A stretch of DNA of 64,000 nt, taken from contig NZ_PISM01000018.1 of NCBI RefSeq assembly GCF_002929225.1, positions 248,001-312,000 on the forward strand, given 5' to 3'. The DNA comes from Stutzerimonas kunmingensis. Lineage in GTDB: Bacteria > Pseudomonadota > Gammaproteobacteria > Pseudomonadales > Pseudomonadaceae. The translations under genes were made by a program, and so were the position numbers. The notes beneath the pieces were generated by a model. The model saw only the letters and a program-made list of their open reading frames with translations. It did no database searches and was not told the origin of the DNA. Of this stretch, positions 25,012-32,588 are shown in pieces. Within the stretch, counting starts at the first letter, position 1, and every line of letters starts with the position of its first letter.

Positions 25012-25557
25012 TCAGTCGTGACGCAGCTGGTCAGCCAGCCGGTCGAGAGACTGGCGCGCGATTCGCTCTAGGCGCGCCAGACTGAACAATCCTGTAATGG
25101 CCAGCACCATGCCGGCCATGGTCGGCAGGGTCGCCTGCCAGACACCCGCGGCCATGCCGCGTGGGTTGCCGGAGCCACTGAGCGCCAGCACGTCGAAAAC
25201 CGCGATCATGCCGCTGACCGTACCGAGCAAGCCAAGCAGCGGATACATCGCCACCAGAGTCTTGCTCAGCCGTAGCGGTCCGGACAACTGCTGCTGAGCC
25301 TGCGCCAGCCAGGCCGAACGCACCGCACGCTGCCAGCTACCAGGCTCATCGGCCATCTGCGCCCAGGCCTGCCGACGCGATTCGACCCAGTGCGGGAAGA
25401 CCCGCCGCATGAACCACAGACGCTCGAAAACCAGCGTCCAATACAGCACGCACAGGCCGGCCAGCGCCCACATCACCACGCCGCCCGCAGCCATGAAGTC
25501 GAGCAGCGCATGACCGCTGTCGACCAGACCCAGCCAGTGGGCGCGCAAATCAGTCAC
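25012..25557 (-). CDS. exbB: ExbB-type proton-channel subunit
   Basis: 181 residues, MotA/TolQ/ExbB family. Three helices: GGVVMWALAGLCVLYWTLVFERLWF, then VAMYPLLGLLGTVSGMIAVFD with the conserved LLGLLGTVxGM segment, and MAGMVLAITGLFSLARLERIA. The start is GTG at 25557 and overlaps the upstream ttpC-type stop by eight bases. Short form, as in Vibrio ExbB2. Confidence 0.9.
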   Translation of the reverse strand: MTDLRAHWLGLVDSGHALLDFMAAGGVVMWALAGLCVLYWTLVFERLWFMRRVFPHWVESRRQAWAQMADEPGSWQRAVRSAWLAQAQQQLSGPLRLSKTLVAMYPLLGLLGTVSGMIAVFDVLALSGSGNPRGMAAGVWQATLPTMAGMVLAITGLFSLARLERIARQSLDRLADQLRHD

Positions 25558-26896
25558 GGCGTGGCGCCCCCGACAGGTGCAGCGCGATGAGGCCGGCGCT
25601 CTGCTGCTCCAGCAACTGGATCAGCGCCTTGCTACGGCTGGCCAGCAGGCTGTGCAGGAACAGCAGCGGAATCGCTACCACCAGGCCCAGCACCGTGGTT
25701 ACCAGCGCCTGGGAGATACCGTCGGCCATCAGCCGCGAGTCGCCGCCACCGCTCTGGGTGATGGCCTGGAAAGTGATGATCATGCCGGTCACGGTGCCCA
25801 GCAGGCCGAGCAGCGGTGCAACGGCTGCCAGCAGCTTGAGCAGCGGCTGACCGCGCTCCAGTGGCGGAGTTTCTTGGAGGATCGCCTCGTCCAGCTTGAG
25901 CTCGAGGGTCTCCAGATCCGACAACTGTGGCTTCGGCCCCAGCACGCCTATGATGCGGCCGAGCGGATTGTCGTCGCGCGGCTGGTTCAGCTCGCGCATC
26001 TGGCTGCCCACCTTGCGACCGACGCCACCCAGATACACCATGCGCCAGATCGCCAGCAGCAGGCCGACGGCACCGAGCACCAGAATGACGCCGCCGACCA
26101 GACCGCCTTGCTTGACGCGATCCCACAGGTCCGGCTGGCGTTGCAGCTGGGCGATCAGCGTGCCGCGGCCCGGATCCACCGGCAATGTAGCCAGCGCATC
26201 GGAGCTGCTCAGATAGTCTTCGATCAAACCCTGACCGGACGGCTGGCGTGTCGGTACCAGCAGCTCGCCGGCATCGGCGTCGTAGCGCAGGAAGGCCTCG
26301 TCGGTGAATGCGGAAAAGCTGCCGACCCGCAGTACCGGCTGCTCGCTGCGCGCGCCATCGGTGCCCACCACCGGCAGCTGTACGCGCTCGACGCGGCCGC
26401 TGGCCGCCAGGTCTTCCAGCAGGGTCATCCAGAACGCATCGAGGTCATCGGCCGACGGCAGCGCGCGGCTTTCCGCCAGGCTGCGCAGCTGGGTCAGGCG
26501 CTCGGGATACTGAGCGTTGAGCAGACTGTCCTGCCACTGGCCAACGATGCCACCTGCACTCTGGCGCACGACGCCGAACAGCTCACCCAGATGGCCAACA
26601 CGCTGCGCCAGGAGTTTTTCCTGCTCGGCCAGCTCGGCCTCCTGGCGATCGAAGTCGGCCTTCAGGCGTTCGGCCACGGCCTTCTGCTCGGCCAGTGCGG
26701 CACGGGCACGTGAAAGCAGTTGCTGCTGCTCGCCACGATCACGAACGAAGGCCTGCTCGCGGGCCTTCATGGCGCTTACCTCGGCGGCACGGTCGCTGCG
26801 AATGCGCTCGAGCAGCTGGTCGGGACTGAGCGGTTCTGCCGAATGAGCCGTGAGGGGCAACAGCGCGACAAGAAGGAGGGAAAACAGACGGCTCAT
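25550..26896 (-). CDS. TtpC-like long MotA/TolQ/ExbB protein
   Basis: 448 residues from the ATG at 26896, which overlaps the DUF3450 stop (ATGA); the frame continues upstream but has no ribosome site there. A signal peptide (MSRLFSLLLVALLPLTAHS) precedes a periplasmic coiled coil rich in Glu/Gln (about 25-130) and a globular part. Then comes an ExbB-like membrane core: GGVILVLGAVGLLLAIWRMV, LAAVAPLLGLLGTVTGMIITFQ, and ALVTTVLGLVVAIPLLFLHSLL. This is the layout of Vibrio TtpC, which is needed for TonB2-driven uptake. Length close to the Vibrio protein as I recall it (about 450). Confidence 0.88.
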   Translation of the reverse strand: MSRLFSLLLVALLPLTAHSAEPLSPDQLLERIRSDRAAEVSAMKAREQAFVRDRGEQQQLLSRARAALAEQKAVAERLKADFDRQEAELAEQEKLLAQRVGHLGELFGVVRQSAGGIVGQWQDSLLNAQYPERLTQLRSLAESRALPSADDLDAFWMTLLEDLAASGRVERVQLPVVGTDGARSEQPVLRVGSFSAFTDEAFLRYDADAGELLVPTRQPSGQGLIEDYLSSSDALATLPVDPGRGTLIAQLQRQPDLWDRVKQGGLVGGVILVLGAVGLLLAIWRMVYLGGVGRKVGSQMRELNQPRDDNPLGRIIGVLGPKPQLSDLETLELKLDEAILQETPPLERGQPLLKLLAAVAPLLGLLGTVTGMIITFQAITQSGGGDSRLMADGISQALVTTVLGLVVAIPLLFLHSLLASRSKALIQLLEQQSAGLIALHLSGAPRRD

Positions 26897-27678
26897 TGCG
26901 CGGCCTCCTCGGCCAGGGTCTTCACGGGCAATTGCAGGTAGGCCGGAGCCTGTTGCTGACGGGCGATGGCGATGGCCTGCGTAAGCGGTCGGCGGGCGCT
27001 GCCGTCGAGCACTTCCCAGGCGCGAGTCTGCGGATTCCACCAGCCGCTCTCGTGAGCATCGAGAGTCTGGTAATAGAGCATCACTCGACCGAGCCGCAGG
27101 AATTCGACGCTGCGTGACTCCGCGTCGCCCGGCAGCTCGCCACGCCAGGCTTCCAGCGTGCGGCCGTAGTCGCTTTCGATCTGATAGGCCTCGAGGATGC
27201 GCCGGTACTTTTCCGCCAGGCTGACGTCGGCGCGTGGCAGTAGGTCCTGCAGGCCGGCCAGACGATCGGCACGCTCATCGGGGAGGAACGGCAGATCGGC
27301 CGCGATGAATTCCCCCAGCACCTCGACCATACGGCTCATCTGCGGCGTTACTGCTTCCTGGGTGCGCTCGATGCTGTCCAGCTGGCGCTGAAAGCCCACA
27401 AGTTCCTTGCTCTGCGCTGCGGTCAGCTCCTGCAACTGCTTGTTGTAGGCCTTCAGCGCTTCGGTCTGCTGCAAAGCACTGCGGTACTCGTTGAGCATCT
27501 CGCGAGTGGCGTCGTCGAGCTGGTCGATCCGCGCTTGCGAGGCCTTCGCCTCCGCAGACAAGCGCTCACTCTCATCCAGCGCAGCATCCAGCGGTGCCGC
27601 GGACAGCGACCCGGCATAAAGCTGAAAACAGCACGGCAGCACGGCAACCGCCAGCAGGCGGGGAAAGAAGGAAGGCAT
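26893..27678 (-). CDS. DUF3450 coiled-coil periplasmic protein
   Basis: 261 residues. A signal sequence (RLLAVAVLPCCFQLYAGSLSAA) is followed by a long coiled coil (about residues 30-110: ESERLSAEAKASQARIDQLD, SKELVGFQRQLDSIERTQ), then EVLGEFIAADLPFLPDERADRL, typical of DUF3450, and a C-terminal part with EFLRLGRVMLYYQTLDA and GWWNPQTRAWEVLD. It leads the TonB2-type operon and probably works with the periplasmic coil of the TtpC-like protein; no biochemical role is known to me. Confidence 0.85.
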   Translation of the reverse strand: MPSFFPRLLAVAVLPCCFQLYAGSLSAAPLDAALDESERLSAEAKASQARIDQLDDATREMLNEYRSALQQTEALKAYNKQLQELTAAQSKELVGFQRQLDSIERTQEAVTPQMSRMVEVLGEFIAADLPFLPDERADRLAGLQDLLPRADVSLAEKYRRILEAYQIESDYGRTLEAWRGELPGDAESRSVEFLRLGRVMLYYQTLDAHESGWWNPQTRAWEVLDGSARRPLTQAIAIARQQQAPAYLQLPVKTLAEEAAQ

Positions 27679-27710
27679 TGAAGGGTCCTTGCAGACGGTC
27701 GTTAACTCAA

Positions 27711-27730
27711 AAGAGAAACATTATCATCTG
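27711..27730 (-). promoter_or_regulatory. Weak Fur-like site before the TonB2-type operon
   Basis: On the minus strand tgataatgtttctc matches the second two-thirds of the Fur 19-mer, including an intact tgataat; the whole 19-mer agrees at about 12 positions. It is flanked by aactca/tgagtt arms at 27704-27709 and 27731-27736. It lies 33-52 bases before the DUF3450 start. Iron control of such operons is usual, but this match alone is weak. Confidence 0.35.
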
Positions 27731-27785
27731 TGAGTTGACGCAAAGCAACCCGGGCGTTTCGTCGCAGTCGAGGCGGCGTTTTTCA

Positions 27786-27826
27786 TTGAGCTGGATCAAA
27801 AAGCCCCAGCGCTCAGCACCTACCAT
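27786..27826 (+). promoter_or_regulatory. Anr/FNR box and -10 of oprG
   Basis: ttgagctggatcaa (27786-27799) matches the FNR/Anr consensus ttgat-n4-atcaa at nine of ten positions. A taccat -10 element lies at 27821-27826, so transcription would start near 27833 and the box would be centred at about -41, the classic activating position. OprG/OmpW genes are known to be induced at low oxygen through Anr or FNR. Confidence 0.65.
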
Positions 27827-27862
27827 GGCGCCCAATCGCATTCCAACAAACGGAGCATCATC

Positions 27863-28546
27863 ATGCGCAAGACCCTGTTCACCGCTTCCGCGCTGGCCCT
27901 GGCGCTGGCCGCACCCTTCGCCCAGGCTTTCGAAGCCGGGGACATCATCGTTCGCGCTGGTGCTATTACCGTTGATCCGCACGAAGATAGCAGTGACATC
28001 AACCATGCCGTTCTCGGCGACGTCGCTGGCTCCAAAGCTACGCTGGACAGCAATACTCAGCTGGGCCTGAACTTCGCCTACATGGTCACCGACAAGGTGG
28101 GTATTGAACTGTTGGCCGCAACTCCTTTCAGTCACGACGTTGGCGTGAAGGGAATGCCAGGACCATATGCAGGCCTGAACGGCAAGCTGGGCAGCCTCAA
28201 GCACCTGCCGCCGACCCTCAGCGTTATCTACTACCCGCTGGACAAGACCTCAGCGTTCCAGCCTTATGTCGGTGCCGGCATCAACTACACTTGGTTCTTC
28301 GACACCGAACTGAGCAGCAGCGCCGAAGACAAAGGTTTTAGCGGACTGGACATGAAGGACTCTTGGGGCCTGGCCGCTCAAGTTGGCATGGACTATATGC
28401 TGACCGACAACATCATGCTGAACGCTCAGCTTCGCTATATCGACATCGACACGACCGGCACCACTTACTTGGCTGGCGACAAAGTCAAAGTCGACGTAGA
28501 CGTCGACCCCTTCGTCTACATGGTCGGTCTCGGCTACAAGTTCTGA
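27863..28546 (+). CDS. oprG: Outer-membrane protein OprG (OmpW family)
   Basis: 227 residues: a signal peptide ending AQA, then an eight-stranded barrel with the family pattern GDIIVRAGAITVDPHED, LGLNFAYMVTDKVGIELLAATPFSHDV, LPPTLSVIYYPL, FQPYVGAGINYTWFF and the C-terminal VYMVGLGYKF ending in Phe. OmpW barrels pass small hydrophobic molecules sideways into the membrane. The upstream Anr-type promoter and the PA4067-like position next to the zinc cluster support oprG. Confidence 0.93.
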   Translation: MRKTLFTASALALALAAPFAQAFEAGDIIVRAGAITVDPHEDSSDINHAVLGDVAGSKATLDSNTQLGLNFAYMVTDKVGIELLAATPFSHDVGVKGMPGPYAGLNGKLGSLKHLPPTLSVIYYPLDKTSAFQPYVGAGINYTWFFDTELSSSAEDKGFSGLDMKDSWGLAAQVGMDYMLTDNIMLNAQLRYIDIDTTGTTYLAGDKVKVDVDVDPFVYMVGLGYKF

Positions 28547-28575
28547 CGTAACCGGCCCAGCCGGATCGCAGACAG

Positions 28576-28602
28576 ACAAAAGGCGCCTAGGGCGCCTTTT
28601 GT
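28576..28602. terminator. Bidirectional terminator between oprG and the epimerase gene
   Basis: Perfect 12-bp stem acaaaaggcgcc/ggcgccttttgt with loop tag. The A- and T-rich ends serve both strands. It lies 30 bases after the oprG stop and 19 bases after the end of the opposing epimerase gene. Confidence 0.85.
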
Positions 28603-28620
28603 GCTTTCAGAGTTTGCAAC

Positions 28621-29550
28621 CTACAAACCCAACAGCTTCGCCAACCCTTCCCGCATGCCGGTCGGCGGTTCCGGCAGACGATAGCGCTGCACTAGCCGGG
28701 CATTATTCGCCCGCGAATGTCGAATATCCCCCGGCCGCGCGGCCTGATAGCTCACCTCGGGAAGCCCGCCCAACACGTCACCGATGGCCGCTAGCAGCTG
28801 ATTCAGAGAAGTGGCCTGATTCAGCCCAACATTCACCGCGCCCTCCACTGCCTCGGGCGACTCCAGCGCCTGCACCAACACCTCGACCAGATCGGCAACG
28901 TAGAGAAAATCGCGCGTCTGCTCGCCATCGCCGAACACCGCAATCGGCAAACCCTTCTGCGCCCGCTCGGTGAAGATGCTGATCACACCGGAATACGGTG
29001 ACGATGGATCCTGCCGCGGCCCGAAGATATTGAAGAAACGGAACACCACCGGCTCCAGACCATGCTGGCGCCGATAGAAATCCAGGTAGTGCTCGCTGGC
29101 TAGCTTGTCCGCGGCATAGGGTGTCAGGGGCGCCATCGGCGTCTCTTCGTCGATGGCTTGGCCTTCGCCATTGTTGCCATAGACCGCCGCACTCGAGGCG
29201 AACAGCACACGTTTCACACCCGCCTCGCGCATCGCCTCGCACAGATTCAGCGTGCCAATCAGGTTGCTCTGGTGCGTACGGAATGGATCATCCACCGACG
29301 CCTGCACCGACGCCACCGCGGCCAGATGCACCACCGCCCGACATCCCTGCACCGCACGACGCACGCAATCGGCATCGGCGACATCGCCGACTATCAGCTC
29401 GACGCGTGTATCTTGCGGCAGGTTTTCGCGCTTGCCGGTCGAGAGATTGTCCAGCACACGAACGGCATAGCCGCGCGCCAGCAACGCATCGACCAGGTTC
29501 GATCCAATGAACCCGGCACCGCCGGTGACCAGAATCGGGGCATCAGCCAT
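28621..29550 (-). CDS. NAD-dependent sugar-nucleotide epimerase/dehydratase
   Basis: 309 residues from the ATG at 29550 (MADAPILVTGGAGFIGSNLV); the longer frame lacks family sequence and covers the upstream gene. Extended SDR fold: NAD motif TGGAGFIG, then DNLSTGKREN, VVHLAAVASV, active-site Ser region FASSAAVYG with YAADKLASE (YxxxK), and FNIFGPRQDPSSPYSGVIS. GalE/WbpP-like, so it probably works on a UDP-sugar; exact substrate not readable. It overlaps the end of the next upstream gene by eight bases, forming a pair with it. Confidence 0.88.
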   Translation of the reverse strand: MADAPILVTGGAGFIGSNLVDALLARGYAVRVLDNLSTGKRENLPQDTRVELIVGDVADADCVRRAVQGCRAVVHLAAVASVQASVDDPFRTHQSNLIGTLNLCEAMREAGVKRVLFASSAAVYGNNGEGQAIDEETPMAPLTPYAADKLASEHYLDFYRRQHGLEPVVFRFFNIFGPRQDPSSPYSGVISIFTERAQKGLPIAVFGDGEQTRDFLYVADLVEVLVQALESPEAVEGAVNVGLNQATSLNQLLAAIGDVLGGLPEVSYQAARPGDIRHSRANNARLVQRYRLPEPPTGMREGLAKLLGL

Positions 29551-30427
29551 GACGGTAGTAACGCTCCAACAGGTTCGGCAACCCGGTGCGCCAGGCGCGA
29601 GGCTTGATGCCGAAAGTGGTAAAAATCTTCTTGCAGGCGAGTACGCCGTGCTGCGGCTCGGCTGCGGCATCCGAACAGGCGGCATGCGCCACGGCCGTCA
29701 GATTCGCCGTTGTGACGTCGCGATACTTGCCGGCCTCGCCGAGCAACGCCTGGGCGACCAGCAACGGGGTGGAAGCCTCATGTCCGCCGTAGTGATAGGT
29801 ACCCCACAGCGGAGCCTGGCAGTCGAGCTGCTTCAATACCGCAAGGATCACACGCGCGGCATCGTCGACAGGTGTCGGATTGCCGCGCCGGTCATCCGCC
29901 AGCAGTATCGCCTCGCTCTGCTCGAGTCGTTGCAGCACGCGCCCTAGAACACCGTCCCGACTGTCATCGAGCAACCAGCCAAAACGCAGCAGGACATGTC
30001 GCGGGCATAGCGAACGCACACTCTGCTCGATGCGCCAAAGCGCCCTGCCTCGTGCATCCAGCGGCGCCACTTCGTCCTTTTCGCTATAGGCCGTGGTTCG
30101 GGCACCGTCGAATACCCGGTAGCTCGATGGCTGCAACAGGACGAAATCATGGTGCTGACAGAGTTCGGCGAGCCGCTCGACCGCACGCTCCTGTGCGGCG
30201 AGCGCCGGCTCGTTGGGCTGTCCGCTCTGAAACCAGTCGTAATAGTAGGCAAGGTTGACCACGACATCCGGACGGTTGTCGTCGAGCAACTGGGTAAGAC
30301 TGGCGGCGTCCCAGCCCTGAGCGGGCGGTCGCGGCGCGAGGAAGCCTATGTCTTCCTCGGCGCCGAGGCGGATGAGCGCCTGGCCCAGGGCATTGCCGCC
30401 GCCCAACAGCATCAGGCGCATTCGCAT
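29543..30427 (-). CDS. RmlD-like sugar-nucleotide reductase family protein
   Basis: 294 residues, starting MRMRLMLLGGGNALGQALI, a Rossmann N-terminus with a GGGNALG nucleotide loop in place of the usual GxxGxxG. VVNLAYYYDWFQSG, FVLLQPSSYRVFDGARTTAYSEKDEVAPLDARGRALWRIEQSV and LLRFGWLLDD follow the RmlD_sub_bind pattern, but the SDR YxxxK motif reads GRALWRIEQ, so catalysis is uncertain. It is 10 bases after ssb and overlaps the epimerase gene. Likely a cell-surface sugar function together with its partner. Confidence 0.75.
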   Translation of the reverse strand: MRMRLMLLGGGNALGQALIRLGAEEDIGFLAPRPPAQGWDAASLTQLLDDNRPDVVVNLAYYYDWFQSGQPNEPALAAQERAVERLAELCQHHDFVLLQPSSYRVFDGARTTAYSEKDEVAPLDARGRALWRIEQSVRSLCPRHVLLRFGWLLDDSRDGVLGRVLQRLEQSEAILLADDRRGNPTPVDDAARVILAVLKQLDCQAPLWGTYHYGGHEASTPLLVAQALLGEAGKYRDVTTANLTAVAHAACSDAAAEPQHGVLACKKIFTTFGIKPRAWRTGLPNLLERYYRHG

Positions 30428-30437
30428 TCAGATAACT

Positions 30438-30932
30438 CTAGAAGGGGATGTCGTCGTCGAAGCTGTCGTAGTCCGGTGCCGGCTGCTGCCGCGCAGCGGG
30501 CTGCTGCGGCTGGGCCTGCTGACGCGGCGCCTGCTGCGGCTCACGCTGCTGCGGGCGAGCCTGACGCGGCGCATCGTCGGAACTGCCGCCACGGCCACCG
30601 AGCAGCTGCATGGTGCCGTTCATGTCGACGACTATTTCGGTGGTGTAGCGCTTGACGCCGTCCTTCTCCCACTCGCGGGTCTGCAGGCGTCCCTCGATGT
30701 AGCATTGCGAACCCTTGCGCAGGTATTCGCCGGCGATCTCGGCAACCTTGCCGAACAACACCACGCGATGCCACTCGGTACGCTCCTGAAGCTGGCCGGT
30801 CTGCTTGTCCTTCCAGCTATCGGTGGTTGCCAGCGTGATGTTGGTCACCGCATTGCCATTGGGCATGTAGCGGGTTTCCGGGTCGCCGCCGACATTGCCG
30901 ATCAAGATGACTTTATTCACCCCTCTGGCCAT
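30438..30932 (-). CDS. ssb: Single-stranded DNA-binding protein
   Basis: 164 residues. The OB-fold over about residues 1-110 begins [23 protein letters not shown] and includes [26 protein letters not shown]; a long Gln/Pro/Ala/Arg linker follows, and the acidic tip [11 protein letters not shown] docks SSB partners. A GAGGAG ribosome site precedes the ATG at 30932. The gene lies 157 bases after a YajR-type exporter on the same strand, with uvrA divergent beyond. The 157-base gap holds no LexA box that I can see. Confidence 0.97.
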   Translation of the reverse strand: MARGVNKVILIGNVGGDPETRYMPNGNAVTNITLATTDSWKDKQTGQLQERTEWHRVVLFGKVAEIAGEYLRKGSQCYIEGRLQTREWEKDGVKRYTTEIVVDMNGTMQLLGGRGGSSDDAPRQARPQQREPQQAPRQQAQPQQPAARQQPAPDYDSFDDDIPF

Positions 30933-31089
30933 GGGTAACTCCTCATTGGAACATTGAATTGGATGGATTCACCGATGGCGGTTGTACCGCCAGCAAAGCC
31001 GATGACCGCGAATCTTACCTCAGCCACCCCTGACGGCCAACCGACGCACTTTCATGTTGCGCGGCACTATGCAGCCGCGAACAGGCGCC

Positions 31090-32457
31090 TCAGGCAACCA
31101 GGCGATCAAGAGCTTCACGATCCAGTTGCTGCGTATCGACCTTGATATAGGCCGCCGCCTCGTCGGCAACGATGAGCACGTCGCTAACACCGGCGACTTG
31201 TAGCAGGTCACGCCCAAGTCCTGCGTTGGCCAGCGCTCTGGCCGAAAGCGGCAAGCGCAGGCTCGTTACATAAGGAGGTTCGCGCATGCTGAAGGCCACC
31301 ACGAACCACAACGCGCACAGCGCAGCGCAACCGGCGAACACCAGCGCCAGGCCACCCTGCTGATAGAGCATGCCGCCCAGCACGCCACCGAGACCGGCAC
31401 CGAGAAACTGACTGGTGGAGTAGACGCCCATCGCGGTGCCCTTGCCGCCGGCCGGCGCGACTTTGCTGATCAACGAAGGCAGCGACGCTTCCAGCAGATT
31501 GAACGCGATGAAGAAGCCCACCATGCCGACGACCAGCATCCACAAGCCATTTCCGAACCACCAGAAGAACAGCTCGCAGAGCAGCAACGCGGAGACCGCG
31601 CCCAACAGCACGCGGCGCATCTGGCGCTTCTTCTCGCCATAAATAATGAAGGGAATCATGCCGAAGAAGCCGACCAGCAGTGCCGTGAGGTAAACCCACC
31701 AATGCTCCTCCTTGGGCAATGCGCCCTGCTCGACCAATGCCAGCGGCAGCGCGACGAAGCTGGCCATCAGGATCGCGTGCAGCGCCAGAATACTGAAATC
31801 CAGGCGCAGCAGATCAGGATGGCGCAGCGTCAGGCCGAGTGCCTGCTTGGCGACGCCCGATTCGCGATGGCGCACATGCGCCTGGGCCTTGGGCAGCAAC
31901 GCGACGATGACTCCGCCAAGCAACGCCATGCCGGCGGTTACCCAGAACAGCCCGGAGAGACCGAAGGCACGGGTCAGCAACGGCCCGACGATCATCGCGA
32001 CAGCGAAGGACAAACCGATGCTCACGCCGATCAGCGCCATTGCCTTGGTCCGGTGCTGTTCGCGGGTCAGGTCCGAGAGCAGCGCCATCACTGCAGCGGA
32101 AATCGCGCCCGCCCCTTGCAGGATGCGCCCGGCGATAACGCCCCAGATACTGTCCGACATCGCCGCCAGTGCGGCTCCGGCAGCAAAGATCAGCAGGCCG
32201 CAATAGATGATCGGCAGGCGACCAATACGATCGGAAAGGATACCGAAGGGAATTTGCAGCAGCGCCTGGGTCAAACCATAGGCACCTATCGCAAGACCGA
32301 TCAGGGTCGGCGTAGCGCCTTCCAGGTCCATGCCGTAGGTTGCCAGCACGGGCAAAACCATGAACATGCCGAGCATGCGAAAAGCGAAAACCAGGGCCAG
32401 CCCGGAAGCTGCGCGTTTTTCGCTGGCGCTCATGCGCTCGCTGTAGGGGTCCTGCAT
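31090..32457 (-). CDS. MFS exporter with C-terminal YAM domain (YajR type)
   Basis: 455 residues with twelve predicted helices. The loop 2-3 motif is GILSDRIGRLP, and ALIGVSIGLSFAVAMIVGPLL is the antiporter motif in helix 5. After the last helix (about residue 390) a 60-residue soluble tail (LLQVAGVSDVLIVADEAAAYIKVDTQQLDREALDRLV) has the size and pattern of the YAM domain of E. coli YajR. Substrate unknown. Start ATG at 32457; divergent from uvrA with 131 bases between. Confidence 0.88.
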   Translation of the reverse strand: MQDPYSERMSASEKRAASGLALVFAFRMLGMFMVLPVLATYGMDLEGATPTLIGLAIGAYGLTQALLQIPFGILSDRIGRLPIIYCGLLIFAAGAALAAMSDSIWGVIAGRILQGAGAISAAVMALLSDLTREQHRTKAMALIGVSIGLSFAVAMIVGPLLTRAFGLSGLFWVTAGMALLGGVIVALLPKAQAHVRHRESGVAKQALGLTLRHPDLLRLDFSILALHAILMASFVALPLALVEQGALPKEEHWWVYLTALLVGFFGMIPFIIYGEKKRQMRRVLLGAVSALLLCELFFWWFGNGLWMLVVGMVGFFIAFNLLEASLPSLISKVAPAGGKGTAMGVYSTSQFLGAGLGGVLGGMLYQQGGLALVFAGCAALCALWFVVAFSMREPPYVTSLRLPLSARALANAGLGRDLLQVAGVSDVLIVADEAAAYIKVDTQQLDREALDRLVA

Positions 32458-32588
32458 GGAGGGTCTCGCTTGTATGAACCGGCGGCGATTCTAGCAGCCC
32501 TACCCTGTTCGGCACAGGCGCGCGGTTTTGCCGCGACTATCACCCCGGCCGTATACTTTCGGGTTTCCGCCCGCCACGCGAGGCTGTT

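Noticed and set aside
32500-32515. ctgttcggcacag before uvrA as a LexA box
   Set aside because: The half-sites are separated by five bases; the LexA operator needs eight. No other ctgt-n8-acag was seen between the uvrA and exporter genes.
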